Assembly (NCBI RefSeq): GCF_008728635.1
Contig: NZ_CP044285.1
Coordinates: 2,604,001-2,668,000, forward strand
DNA: 64,000 nt
Direction of reading: 5' to 3'
From: Hymenobacter baengnokdamensis
GTDB taxonomy: Bacteria; Bacteroidota; Bacteroidia; Cytophagales; Hymenobacteraceae
Shown here: positions 33,239 to 41,792 of the stretch, piece by piece
Numbering within the stretch: the stretch's first letter is position 1
Layout: each line of letters begins with the position of its first letter
Program-made: the position numbers and the translations under genes
Notes under the pieces: generated by a model
Told to the model about the DNA's origin: nothing
Database searches by the model: none
The model's input: the letters and a program-made list of their open reading frames with translations, nothing else

Positions 33239-34966
33239 ATGGAACCGACTCTCACCTCTCTGCCGGCTCCCGCTACCTCGCGCAAGCGCCAGGACTTGCT
33301 GCGCTTTGCCGCCATTATCGGCGGCTTGCTGGTGCTCAATTTTGTGGCCCAGCACTTCTTCTTCCGGCTCGATTTGACGGAGGAAAAGCGCTATACCATG
33401 TCGCCGGCCACCAAGCAGCTGCTCAGCAATCTGAAGCAGCCGGTGACTATCACGGTGTATCTGGCCGGCGATTTTCCGCCCACTTTCCGCCGCCTGGAGC
33501 AGGGCGTACGCGAAACGCTCAACGAGTTTCAGGTGTACGGCGGCGGCAACCTCAACTTTGTGTTCATCGACCCCAGCGCGGCCGGCACCGAGGCGGGGCG
33601 CAACAAATTCTACGAAACGCTTTTTAAGAAAGGCCTGAAACCCACCAACCTGGGGGCCAACGAGAATGGCAAGCGGGTCGAGAAAATTATCTTCCCGTGG
33701 GCCGTGGTGCAGGCTGGTGGCCAGAGTCGCAACGTGCTGCTGCTGCGCGGCAGCCAGGTAGCCGCGCCCGAGGAGCGCCTCAATCAGAGTATCGAAGGGT
33801 TGGAATATGAGCTGGCCAGCACCATCCGGCAGGTAGCTCCGCCCGGCGGCGCGCGCCGCCGGCTGGGCATAGTCACGGGCCACGGCGAGCTGCCCAATGT
33901 CGAGATGGCCGACATCCTTACCGCCTGGAGCCAGAACTATGATGTGTTTCGGGTGAATCTGAGCCAGGTGAAGGACCTGCGCGGCAACCTCGACGCGGTG
34001 GTGGTGGCCAAGCCCACCGGGCCGTACTCGGAGGTGGAGAAATTCCGGCTCGACCAGTTTATCACGCACGGCGGGCGAGCGCTGTTTTTTGTAGATGCCC
34101 TGCGCACCGACCTCGACAGCGTGAGCCGCAACGGCGCAGCGCTGGCCACGCCCTACGACCTCAACCTCGACGACCTGTTTTTCCGCTACGGCGTGCGGCT
34201 CAACCCGAATATGCTGCTCGACCTCAACTGCGGGCAGATTCCGCTCGTGACGGGCATGACCGGCAACAAGCCTAAGATTGAGCCGCTGCCCTGGCAGCTT
34301 TACCCGCTGGTCAACCGCTTTAGTCCCAATCCGATAACCCGGAATCTGGATGCAGTATATCTGAAATTCGTGGGTAATATCGACACGGTGAAGGCCGTCG
34401 GCATCCGAAAAACCTCACTCATGACAACCTCGCGCTACACGCGCCGCCTACCCGCGCCGGTGCCCATCAACTTCAACGATGCGCGCCTGGAGCCTAATCC
34501 GAAACTCTATCAGAACAGCTACCAGTCGGTGGGCTACCTGCTCGAAGGCAGGTTCCGCTCACTGTTTGCCAATCGGGTAGAGCCGGGCACCATGCGCTAC
34601 CAGCCCGACCAGAACCCGAATGCCCAGCCCAGCAAGCTGCTCGTTATCTCGGATGGCGATTTTCTGCGCAACGACGTGGACCCCAAAACCGGCCGGCCCA
34701 TGCGCCTGGGCTACGACCGGCTATCGAGCACCGAGTTTGCCAACCGCGAGCTGATTCTGAACGCCACCGACTACCTGCTCGACGAAACCGGCCTCATTGC
34801 CGTGCGTGGCAAGCAAATCACGCTGCGCCCCCTCGATAAAGTGCAGCTGGCCGACCACCGCCGGCCCTGGCAGCTGCTCAACCTGGGGGCGCCGCTGCTG
34901 CTGCTGGCGGCTTTTGGCGCAGTGCGCGTCTGGCGGCGCAAGCGGCGCTACGCCCGGTTTGTCTAG
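33239..34966 (+). CDS. gldG: Gliding-motility-associated ABC transporter substrate-binding protein
   Basis: The 575-residue protein has an N-terminal membrane helix (~22-42), a long periplasmic region and a C-terminal helix near residue 550. It begins the soluble part with FRLDLTEEKRYTMSPATKQLL, the hallmark of GldG (DUF4350/ABC_transp_aux family). Later blocks are GHGELPNVEMADI and VISDGDFLRNDVDPKTGRP. The start lies 2 nt after the gldF stop. It completes the GldA-GldF-GldG complex; the transported substrate is not known. Confidence 0.93.
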   Translation: MEPTLTSLPAPATSRKRQDLLRFAAIIGGLLVLNFVAQHFFFRLDLTEEKRYTMSPATKQLLSNLKQPVTITVYLAGDFPPTFRRLEQGVRETLNEFQVYGGGNLNFVFIDPSAAGTEAGRNKFYETLFKKGLKPTNLGANENGKRVEKIIFPWAVVQAGGQSRNVLLLRGSQVAAPEERLNQSIEGLEYELASTIRQVAPPGGARRRLGIVTGHGELPNVEMADILTAWSQNYDVFRVNLSQVKDLRGNLDAVVVAKPTGPYSEVEKFRLDQFITHGGRALFFVDALRTDLDSVSRNGAALATPYDLNLDDLFFRYGVRLNPNMLLDLNCGQIPLVTGMTGNKPKIEPLPWQLYPLVNRFSPNPITRNLDAVYLKFVGNIDTVKAVGIRKTSLMTTSRYTRRLPAPVPINFNDARLEPNPKLYQNSYQSVGYLLEGRFRSLFANRVEPGTMRYQPDQNPNAQPSKLLVISDGDFLRNDVDPKTGRPMRLGYDRLSSTEFANRELILNATDYLLDETGLIAVRGKQITLRPLDKVQLADHRRPWQLLNLGAPLLLLAAFGAVRVWRRKRRYARFV

Positions 34967-35000
34967 CCCAACGTTTCATCGGCTGCTTACAGCCAGCGCG

Positions 35001-35008
35001 TAGCTTTG
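35001..35008 (+). promoter_or_regulatory. -7 promoter element upstream of the CBM9-like lipoprotein gene
   Basis: TAGCTTTG is a perfect TAnnTTTG match 26 nt before the ATG at 35034. A TTTC word (one mismatch to TTTG) lies 23 nt upstream at 34974-34977. Confidence 0.55.
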
Positions 35009-35033
35009 TGCTTTATATTCCTACCCGTGCATT

Positions 35034-35936
35034 ATGCGTCTGTCACCGTCCTTGCTTCTTCTGTTGCCTGCTGTCTACCTCACTAGCTGTGCTGCCTCCC
35101 AAAAAGCGGCGCAAACTGATGCCGGCAAGCAGCAGCCTGTCATTGCCAGCAAAGCGCCCAGCCGCTACGTAGAAACAATGCCCACCATCGACGGGCGGGC
35201 CACCGAGTGGACCGACTCGCTGCAGTACGATTCGAACAGCCACTTGCAGTACCAGGTGCTCAACGATGCCCGCTACGTGTATGTGCGCCTCAAAGCCAAC
35301 GATATGCCTACCCAGGCCAAGCTCGTGTACCTGGGCACCATCGTGTGGCTCGACTCTACCGGCCGCAACCAGCAGCAGCTGGGCGTGCGCTTTCCGCTGG
35401 CCATCGACCTGAACTCTATAAAGGGCCCGGCCGAGCGACCCATCGGAGCCATTGGCCCTTCGGCCGCCGAGCGCCAGGCCGAGCACATTACCCGCCTGCG
35501 CGAAGCCATTGCCGGTGACCACGAAATGGAGCTGCTCAATTACAGAGGCAGCAAAGAGCCCGTTCTGACCGATTCGGAGTCGAAGCTGGGCGTGAAAGCC
35601 GCCCTGGGCATTGATAGCCGCAACAACCTGATTTACGAACTGGCGGTGCCGCTCCGGCTCATTTATCGCCGGGTGCCGGCGCTGGCCAGCGGCCAGGCGG
35701 CCACGGTGGGCGTGTGGGTGGCCGGCCAGCGGCCGAAAGTGCCCGCTGGTACCGGCAGCCAGTCTTCCGATATGAGCGTAGTTGGCCCGCAGCGCGGCGG
35801 GTATGGCGGCGGCTATGGGGGCGGTATGCGCGGTGGTGGCTACGGGGGCGGTATGCGTAGCGGAGCCATGCGCGGGGGCGGCGATACCTTCCAGACCTTT
35901 ACGCTGAAAACCAGCGCCCAACTTAGCGGTAAATAA
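35034..35936 (+). CDS. Lipoprotein with CBM9/DOMON-like N-terminal domain and Gly-rich tail
   Basis: The protein has 300 residues. The lipoprotein signal ends VYLTSCAAS. Residues ~45-220 contain TMPTIDGRATEWTDSLQYD, the DGxxxEW opening of CBM9-like sandwich domains, and later LGIDSRNNLIYELAVPLRLI, the closing strands of the same fold. Residues ~250-285 are a Gly/Tyr/Met/Arg repeat region (GGYGGGYGGGMRGG). CBM9-like domains bind ligands such as sugars, or serve structural roles, but no ligand is known here. It probably has its own promoter at 35001, so it is not a required part of the gld operon. Confidence 0.8.
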   Translation: MRLSPSLLLLLPAVYLTSCAASQKAAQTDAGKQQPVIASKAPSRYVETMPTIDGRATEWTDSLQYDSNSHLQYQVLNDARYVYVRLKANDMPTQAKLVYLGTIVWLDSTGRNQQQLGVRFPLAIDLNSIKGPAERPIGAIGPSAAERQAEHITRLREAIAGDHEMELLNYRGSKEPVLTDSESKLGVKAALGIDSRNNLIYELAVPLRLIYRRVPALASGQAATVGVWVAGQRPKVPAGTGSQSSDMSVVGPQRGGYGGGYGGGMRGGGYGGGMRSGAMRGGGDTFQTFTLKTSAQLSGK

Positions 35937-36043
35937 GGCCGTTTGTGTATTGCCCTGCTCCTGAATTAGCAAGCTGCTGAAAGAACGTCAGGCGTAGCTC
36001 TGCCGAACAATACCCGACTTCTGATTCCGTCAACAACATTCCT

Positions 36044-36406
36044 ATGCAGGTTATCAATCTCACCGAAAAATTTGGGTGCTTTACCGCCCACTGGCACCCG
36101 CACATCGTCGCCGACCTCAACGACCAGCACATTAAGCTGGCCAAAGTACAGGGGGAATTTATCTGGCACCAGCACGAGGCCGAAGATGAATTATTTATCG
36201 TCATAAAGGGCCAGCTTCACATCGACTTCCGCGACCAGCCCACGGCGGTGCTCAACGCGGGGGAAATCCTGGTTGTGCCCCGCGGGGTAGAGCACCGCCC
36301 CCACGCGCCCGAAGAAACCTGGATTATGCTCGTTGAGCCGCAAGCTACCCGCCACACCGGTACCGTGGAGCACGCCCTCACCCGCCACGAGCTACCTCGC
36401 ATTTAG
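36044..36406 (+). CDS. Cupin-domain protein
   Basis: The 120-residue protein is a single cupin barrel. Motif 1 is FIWHQHEAEDELFIVIKGQLHIDF in part (HxH plus Glu: HQHEAEDELF, GQL), motif 2 is EILVVPRGVEHRPHAPEE (PxGxxH). The metal ligands His, His, Glu and His are all present. Small cupins of this type include isomerases, dioxygenase-like and sugar-binding proteins, and the activity cannot be assigned. A short unclassified gap of ~100 nt separates it from the upstream lipoprotein. Confidence 0.88.
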   Translation: MQVINLTEKFGCFTAHWHPHIVADLNDQHIKLAKVQGEFIWHQHEAEDELFIVIKGQLHIDFRDQPTAVLNAGEILVVPRGVEHRPHAPEETWIMLVEPQATRHTGTVEHALTRHELPRI

Positions 36407-36986
36407 CCCGACCGTGCTTTGCTACGGCGGCTGGCCCGGAGCATTTTGCTGCGGGTGATTGGCCAGGCGCATAGTGCCGGGCGCAGGCGCTGGCTAAAAG
36501 TGCCGTTCGCAATGAAATGCCTCGAACACAAACCTTGGGCTTTGCGTACTCACTTCAAGCGTATCACTCGTAAACTCACCTGCCGCTTCAAAAGGCAGCC
36601 CGTTACGATGAAGCTGCCAGGGAACAGGACATAACATGTGTGTAAACCGGGCAGTCATGCTAATCGCAGTCAGCATAGTTTTCTTGTGCCCGAGCGGGTG
36701 GTGTTTGTTTAATGAATATTAAATAGTAGCTATGTTTGCCAGCGTTGCTGACATATTACCAGGAACGCCTTAGCAAATAGAGTGAGGCAGAAAAAGTGAG
36801 ATTGGCCTTCGCATTCCGGTACGGGAGCTTACTCCATATGAGAGATGAATGGGTTGATATAACGTTTGAAATCAACAGGTTAATTAAATATTGACCGGCC
36901 GATTCTGGGTGTGCCTGGTATGCATTGTTCCTTGCTATTGTCTAGTCGCTGTTGGCAAGCGTCCTAACCACTGTTCCAGTGCCTTT
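36407..36986. other. 580-nt gap without a supported gene, leading into the respiratory operon
   Basis: The left part has ordinary GC and short unsupported open frames. The right part (36700-36890) is AT-rich and holds the probable promoter of the respiratory operon and a small inverted repeat, GTTGAT/ATCAAC around 36853-36876, which could be an operator. No RNA gene is recognised. Confidence 0.6.
36704..36738 (+). promoter_or_regulatory. Probable promoter of the respiratory gene cluster
   Basis: TTTG at 36704-36707 is followed after 23 nt by TATGTTTG (36731-36738), a perfect TAnnTTTG. The spacer is slightly longer than the usual 19-21 nt. It would give a 5' leader of ~240 nt before the subunit II start. 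Confidence 0.5.
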
Positions 36987-37916
36987 ATGCGCTCTATTTT
37001 CTCGGCGGCCACCCAGGAGGCCGCGCGGCTAAATCGGCTCGACACTTACTTCATAGTGGCGGCGCTGGCCGTGCTGCTGCTGGTGACTTACCTGGTCGTG
37101 TACACGTCGCTGAAGTTTCGGGATAAGGGCAATGGCATCGAGCCGAAGCAGGAATCGACCAACCTCAGGTTGGAAATGCTCATGATTGGCGGGCCAACGG
37201 TGCTGGTAGTCGGCTTCTTTTTTCTGACCATTACCACGACCAGCGCCATTCTGCCGCCCGCCGGCACCACAACTCCGGTGGTGCTTATCACGGGCCATCA
37301 GTGGTGGTGGGAGTTTAGGTATCCGGGCACGAACGTGCAGACAGCCAATGAAGTACACCTGCCCGTGGGCCAGCGGCTGCTAGTGGTGGGCACCTCGGCC
37401 GATGTGGTACACGACTGGTGGGTGCCCTCGTTCGGCCTGAAGATGGACCTGATACCCGGCTTGCGCAACCACGTGTGGGTAACCATCAAAAAGCCAGGAA
37501 TTTATGAGGGGGCGTGCAGCGAGTTTTGCGGCCAGCAGCACGCCTGGATGCGTATCCGGGTGGTGGCCCAGATGCCCGCCGACTACGCCCGGTGGCTGCA
37601 GGCGGCGGCGCGGCCCGCCGTGGCCGCCCCTTCCGATTCGCTGGCCCGCGTGGGCGGGGCACTGTTTGCGCATTACGCCTGCAGCAGCTGCCACCAGGTG
37701 CGGGGCACGCTTGCCGCCGGCCAGCAGGGGCCCGACCTCACGCACTTTGGCAGCCGGAGCACCATGCTGGCGGGCCTGCTCCCGAACACGCCCCAAAACG
37801 TGACCCGCTGGCTCACCGACCCGCAGGCCGTAAAGCCGGGCGCGCACATGCCCCGGTTCATTTTTGGCCGCGACAGCATTCAGGCGCTGACCGCGTATTT
37901 AACTCAATTAAAATAA
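36987..37916 (+). CDS. coxB: Cytochrome c oxidase subunit II with fused C-terminal cytochrome c (caa3 type)
   Basis: The 309-residue protein has two N-terminal membrane helices (~20-42 and ~65-88), a periplasmic cupredoxin domain and a cytochrome c domain. ITGHQWWWEFRYP is the aromatic electron-entry region. The binuclear CuA site is Cys177, Cys181, His185 and Met188 in ACSEFCGQQHAWM. The haem c site is Cys232-Cys235-His236 in CSSCHQV, with a downstream Met ligand candidate in GAHMPRF. A fused cytochrome c marks the caa3 type. The ATG at 36987 is preferred to a TTG 96 nt upstream because the helices start soon after it. It is the first gene of the respiratory cluster. Confidence 0.95.
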   Translation: MRSIFSAATQEAARLNRLDTYFIVAALAVLLLVTYLVVYTSLKFRDKGNGIEPKQESTNLRLEMLMIGGPTVLVVGFFFLTITTTSAILPPAGTTTPVVLITGHQWWWEFRYPGTNVQTANEVHLPVGQRLLVVGTSADVVHDWWVPSFGLKMDLIPGLRNHVWVTIKKPGIYEGACSEFCGQQHAWMRIRVVAQMPADYARWLQAAARPAVAAPSDSLARVGGALFAHYACSSCHQVRGTLAAGQQGPDLTHFGSRSTMLAGLLPNTPQNVTRWLTDPQAVKPGAHMPRFIFGRDSIQALTAYLTQLK

Positions 37917-37919
37917 GTT

Positions 37920-39626
37920 ATGGCTGCGCAACCCGTACTGGTGCCCGAACCCGCCGAAGCGTTGCCCGACCTCGACCTTGGGGGCGACCAGGGCCTGCTG
38001 CAGTGGATTTCATCGGTCGACCACAAGCAGATTGGGATTATGTACCTCTGGGTGGCGCTGCTGTTTATGCTCATCGGCGGGGTCGAAGTCCTGCTTATGC
38101 GGGTGCAGCTGGCGGTACCCAAAAACACGTTTATGGGGCCGGAAATCTACAACCAGCTCTTTACCATGCACGGCACCACGATGATATTCTTCGTGGCTAT
38201 GCCCGCCATTTTTGGCTTTGCCACCTACCTCGTGCCGCTTATGATTGGGGCCAACGAGATGGCTTTTCCCCGCCTGAATGCGCTGAGTTTGTGGATAACA
38301 TTTTTTGGCGGACTGCTGCTGTATTTCAGCTTTCTGGCGGGCGGCGCACCCGATGCGGGGTGGTTCAACTACGCGCCGCTCAATCAGTATAACTATTCCT
38401 TTAGGCCGGGCATCGACTACTACTGCGCAGGACTGCTGCTGGCCGGCATCGGCACCGTATCGGCGGCCTGCAATTTTGTAGTTACCATTCTGCGCTACCG
38501 GGTGCCGGGCATGGGCCTCAAGCAGCTGCCCGTTTTCGTATGGATGATGCTGATTGACTCGTTTCTCATCATCTTTTCGTTTCCGGCCCTGAACGCGGCG
38601 CTGGCCATGCTGCTGCTTGACCGGCAGCTGCACGCGCACTTCTTCGACGTGCAAGCGGGCGGCTCGGCGCTGCTGTGGCAGCACCTGTTCTGGCTGTTTG
38701 GGCACCCGGAAGTATATATCGTTATCCTGCCTTCGTTCGGCATCCTGTCGGAGGTGTTTGCGGTGTTTTCGCGCAAGCCGATTTTTGGCTATTCCTTCAT
38801 CGTGGGCTCGGGCATAGCCATTGGCTTACTGGCTTTTGGTGTCTGGATTCACCACATGCTGGCGGTGGGCCTGGGCAACGTGGTCAACGGCTTTTTTTCG
38901 GCCAGCAGTATGCTCATCGGCATCCCGACGGGCATCAAAATCTTCAACTGGCTGGCTACGATGCACGGCGGCTCGCTGCGCTTTTCCACGGCCATGAAAT
39001 TCGCCGTGGCATTTCTGGTTGAGTTTACGATTGGCGGGCTGAGCGGCATCGCCTTCGCCATCGTGCCGATTGACCTGCAGCTCACGGACACGTATTTTGT
39101 GGTGGCGCACATCCACTACGTATTTATCGGGGGCACCCTGTTTGGGCTGCTGGCGGGCTTGTTCTACTGGTTTCCGAAGATGAGCGGGCGGCAGCTGAGT
39201 GAGCGGCTGGGTAGCTGGTTTTTCTGGTTGTTCGTCATCGGCTTCAATGGTACTTTTCTGGTGCAGCACGTGCTGGGTACCCTGGGCATGCCGCGCCGCG
39301 TGTATACCTACCCCGACCTGCCCGGCTGGGGCACCCTAAACATGATTTCGACCATCGGCGGCTTCCTGATGGGAGCGGCCACGCTGCTGCTGGTATATAT
39401 GGTAATTAAGGCCATACGCAGTGGGCCGGCCGCCACCTCCGACCCCTGGGACGCGTTTACGCTGGAGTGGAGCACCGCCTCGCCGCCGCCGCTGCAGAAT
39501 TTTGACCGCGTGGTGCCCGTGCGCAGCGCCCGCCCCTTCCGCGACCTCAAGCGCCCCGGCGACGCAGATTGGCTTAAACCCGGTAAAAAAGAAGGCTACC
39601 ATGAAAGAGAACAGTCTGTTGATTAA
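37920..39626 (+). CDS. ctaD: Cytochrome c oxidase subunit I (haem-copper, A1 type)
   Basis: The 568-residue protein has twelve core membrane helices and carries haem a and the haem a3-CuB centre. TMHGTTMIFF holds a haem a ligand, WLFGHPEVYIVILPSFG holds the CuB His, the cross-linked Tyr and the D-channel Glu, WIHHMLAVGLG holds two more CuB His, and VVAHIHYVFIGG holds the a3 and a ligands. GHPEVY with Glu marks the A1 class. It starts 3 nt after the subunit II stop and ends inside the subunit III gene, overlapping by 26 nt. Confidence 0.97.
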   Translation: MAAQPVLVPEPAEALPDLDLGGDQGLLQWISSVDHKQIGIMYLWVALLFMLIGGVEVLLMRVQLAVPKNTFMGPEIYNQLFTMHGTTMIFFVAMPAIFGFATYLVPLMIGANEMAFPRLNALSLWITFFGGLLLYFSFLAGGAPDAGWFNYAPLNQYNYSFRPGIDYYCAGLLLAGIGTVSAACNFVVTILRYRVPGMGLKQLPVFVWMMLIDSFLIIFSFPALNAALAMLLLDRQLHAHFFDVQAGGSALLWQHLFWLFGHPEVYIVILPSFGILSEVFAVFSRKPIFGYSFIVGSGIAIGLLAFGVWIHHMLAVGLGNVVNGFFSASSMLIGIPTGIKIFNWLATMHGGSLRFSTAMKFAVAFLVEFTIGGLSGIAFAIVPIDLQLTDTYFVVAHIHYVFIGGTLFGLLAGLFYWFPKMSGRQLSERLGSWFFWLFVIGFNGTFLVQHVLGTLGMPRRVYTYPDLPGWGTLNMISTIGGFLMGAATLLLVYMVIKAIRSGPAATSDPWDAFTLEWSTASPPPLQNFDRVVPVRSARPFRDLKRPGDADWLKPGKKEGYHEREQSVD

Positions 39627-40167
39627 GCTGGTAGTAGCGACCGAGACGATATTTTTCGCGTCACTGCTCATGGCTTTCATCTATTTTTCGCTCGCGCCGG
39701 GTTTCCGGCAGCAGCAGCTGGCGGCGCTCGACCTGCGTAGCACGGGCGGGTTTACGGCGCTGCTCTTTGCCAGCAGCTTTACCTATATGCGGGCCGAAGC
39801 CAGCTACCGACAAGGGGCACCGGGCCGGCTCAAGGGCTGGCTACTGGCCACTATCGGGCTGGGGGCGCTGTTTCTGCTGGGGCAGGTACGGGAGTTTCGG
39901 GGGCTGTTTGCCCGGCACGTCGACATTGCCAGCAACACCTTTGGTACCAGCTTTTTTACGCTCACCGGCTTTCACGGGCTGCACGTGCTGGCCGGGCTGG
40001 TGGTGCTCAGTATCTTGGTGGGTCGGGCCTTTGCCGGCGATTTCAATCAGCCCAACTTATCCGTGCTCAGTGCAGTAGGTATCTACTGGCACTTTGTGGA
40101 CATCGTGTGGGCGGTGGTGTTTTCGGTGGTTTACGTATTGCCTCACTTTACCCATTTTGGCTCATGA
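39601..40167 (+). CDS. ctaE: Cytochrome c oxidase subunit III
   Basis: The 188-residue protein has five membrane helices, as in short bacterial subunit III proteins. It begins MKENSLLIKLVVATETIFFA and contains TFFTLTGFHGLHVLAG in the form FFTLTGFHGLHVLAGLVVL, and the C-terminal YWHFVDIVWAVVFSVVY, both family signatures. The ATG at 39601 lies within the end of subunit I (26-nt overlap). Its stop shares four bases with the ATG of ctaG (ATGA). Confidence 0.94.
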   Translation: MKENSLLIKLVVATETIFFASLLMAFIYFSLAPGFRQQQLAALDLRSTGGFTALLFASSFTYMRAEASYRQGAPGRLKGWLLATIGLGALFLLGQVREFRGLFARHVDIASNTFGTSFFTLTGFHGLHVLAGLVVLSILVGRAFAGDFNQPNLSVLSAVGIYWHFVDIVWAVVFSVVYVLPHFTHFGS

Positions 40168-40991
40168 ATACGTCCGTCTGGTGGCAGTGGTATTTCAATC
40201 CGGGGCTGCTTTTGCTGGTAGCGGGCTTGGCGGCGGCTTACTACTGGCTGGCGGGCGGGCGCTGGCAAGCGCGGGGTGGGGTGTATTTCGCGGGGCTGAC
40301 GCTGTTTGCGCTGGCCGAGCTGTCGCCGCTGCACTACCTGGGAATGCACGCCCTGTTCAGCGCCCACATGGTGGTACACATCGTGGTGCTGCTGCTGAGC
40401 GGGCCGCTGCTGGTGCTGGGCCTGCCGCCGCAGCCGGTGCCGGCCGCCGCGCGGGGGCTGGCCCGGTTTTCGGGTTGGCTGCGCGGGCACGAGTGGCTGG
40501 CCTGGGGCGCGGGTGTGGGCATTATGTGGGGGCTGCACGTACCGGCCGTATTCGATGCCTCATTTACTGCTATGCATAACGTATTCAGCCCCTTGCCCAT
40601 GCTGCACGCGGGCGCGATGCTGCTGGCGGGGGCGCTGTTTAGCTGGCCGCTGTTTGGGCCGGTACCGGCGCAGCACCTGCACCCGCTGGCAGGGGTGGGG
40701 TACCTGTTTACGGCCTGCGTAGCCTGCTCACTGCTGGGGCTGCTCCTTACTTTCGCTCCGGCCGATACCTACCAGCACTACGCCCGTGCCTCCTGGTGCG
40801 GCACTGCCAGCCTGGCCCCCGACTACGCTACGAATGCCTGGGGCCTCAGCCTGGCCGACGACCAGCAGCTGGCGGGGCTGATTATGTGGGTGCCGTGCTG
40901 CTTCATCTACCTGAGCGGCTGCGTGTTTTTGCTGGCGCGGTATTTTGGGGCGGAGCAGGAAACAGTTTCAGCGGCGGCTTTGGTGGGGTGA
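40164..40991 (+). CDS. ctaG: Cytochrome c oxidase assembly factor CtaG (caa3 type)
   Basis: The 275-residue protein has about seven membrane helices. It has the CtaG_caa3 blocks SPLHYLGMHALFSAHMVVHI, WGAGVGIMWGLHVPAVFD and PLAGVGYLFTACVACSLLG. Conserved His residues in HALFSAHMVVH are candidates for copper binding. In Bacillus, CtaG is needed to form active caa3 oxidase, probably by helping to insert CuB. The start overlaps the subunit III stop (ATGA), so translation is coupled. The position inside the oxidase operon supports the call. Confidence 0.92.
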   Translation: MNTSVWWQWYFNPGLLLLVAGLAAAYYWLAGGRWQARGGVYFAGLTLFALAELSPLHYLGMHALFSAHMVVHIVVLLLSGPLLVLGLPPQPVPAAARGLARFSGWLRGHEWLAWGAGVGIMWGLHVPAVFDASFTAMHNVFSPLPMLHAGAMLLAGALFSWPLFGPVPAQHLHPLAGVGYLFTACVACSLLGLLLTFAPADTYQHYARASWCGTASLAPDYATNAWGLSLADDQQLAGLIMWVPCCFIYLSGCVFLLARYFGAEQETVSAAALVG

Positions 40992-41041
40992 GGCGCGGCA
41001 GGGCTACCCACAGAACGATTTACTTATGACTATTTATTTCT

Positions 41042-41254
41042 ATGTCCGAAGCTGATGCTACCCCGCCGCCTGCCGAGTGGCCCAAGGCTCGCCCGGAAAA
41101 GCTGCCGAAGCCCACGTACTGGCCGTTTTTTCTGGCGATGGGGCTCGCCTTTATCTTTTGGGGGCTGCTCACTACCTGGGTAATTCTGGTAGCCGGACTG
41201 CTCATTTTTGCCATTGCCCTGGGAGGCTGGATTTCCATTCTACGCCATGAGTGA
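41042..41254 (+). CDS. Small membrane subunit of the oxidase (subunit IV-like)
   Basis: The 70-residue protein starts MSEADATPPPAEWPKARPEK and has two closely spaced membrane helices (~27-45 and ~47-66). Proline-rich N-termini followed by PTYWPFFLAMGLAF are typical of small oxidase subunits encoded with caa3 operons in Bacteroidota and Deinococcota. The role is structural by inference. The stop overlaps the start of the Rieske gene by 8 nt. Confidence 0.8.
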   Translation: MSEADATPPPAEWPKARPEKLPKPTYWPFFLAMGLAFIFWGLLTTWVILVAGLLIFAIALGGWISILRHE

Positions 41255-41780
41255 AACCGACAATACTGCTCCCGGCCCGACTGCCGAAGATGAGCCGCGC
41301 CGCGATTTTCTGGTAAAGCTGAGCCTGGGGCTGGGCGGTGTGGCCGCGCTGGCCGTGGGCGTGCCCGTGGTGAGCGCGGTGCTGGCCCCGCTGCTCCAGG
41401 CCGACCCCCAAACCTGGCGCAAGGTGGGCACGCTGGCCGATTTTGACATCGGCTCGACGCATCTCGTCAAGTTTGAGAATGCCAACCCGGTGGCGTGGTC
41501 AGGGGTATCGAGCGAGTCGGCAGCATGGCTGCGGCGCGACTCGGCCACGGCGTTCACGGCCTTCTCGGTCAACTGCGCCCACCTGGGCTGCCCGGTGCGC
41601 TGGGAGCCGGGCGCGGGCCTGTTTATGTGTCCCTGCCACGGCGGCATCTATTACAAGGATGGGACCGTGGCCGCCGGCCCGCCACCGCGCGGCCTCACGC
41701 AGTACCACATCCGGGTTTCCGGCCACGATGTGGAGCTGCTCACGGCTCCCATTCCCATCACCGATATCACCGCCTCCTGA
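41247..41780 (+). CDS. Rieske iron-sulfur protein of a bc-type complex
   Basis: The 177-residue protein has an N-terminal membrane anchor (~24-48) preceded by RRDFLVKL, a twin-arginine-type signal. The 2Fe-2S site is Cys110/His112 in CAHLGC and Cys128/His131 in CPCHGG; Cys115 and Cys130 form the stabilising disulfide. It would take one electron from quinol and pass it to the haem c domain. The ATG at 41247 overlaps the previous gene. It lies 12 nt upstream of the cytochrome b gene. Confidence 0.95.
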   Translation: MSETDNTAPGPTAEDEPRRDFLVKLSLGLGGVAALAVGVPVVSAVLAPLLQADPQTWRKVGTLADFDIGSTHLVKFENANPVAWSGVSSESAAWLRRDSATAFTAFSVNCAHLGCPVRWEPGAGLFMCPCHGGIYYKDGTVAAGPPPRGLTQYHIRVSGHDVELLTAPIPITDITAS

Positions 41781-41792
41781 CCCGCGCCGCCC

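Noticed and set aside
31454..34966. gldAFG taken as proof of gliding motility
   Set aside because: The trio is also kept in non-gliding Bacteroidota, and the core gliding/type IX genes gldK-N and sprA are not in this window.
36419..36676. Two short open frames (plus 36419-36634, minus 36494-36676) in the gap before the respiratory operon
   Set aside because: They are 60-71 codons long, overlap each other on opposite strands, and show no motif, signal peptide or promoter.
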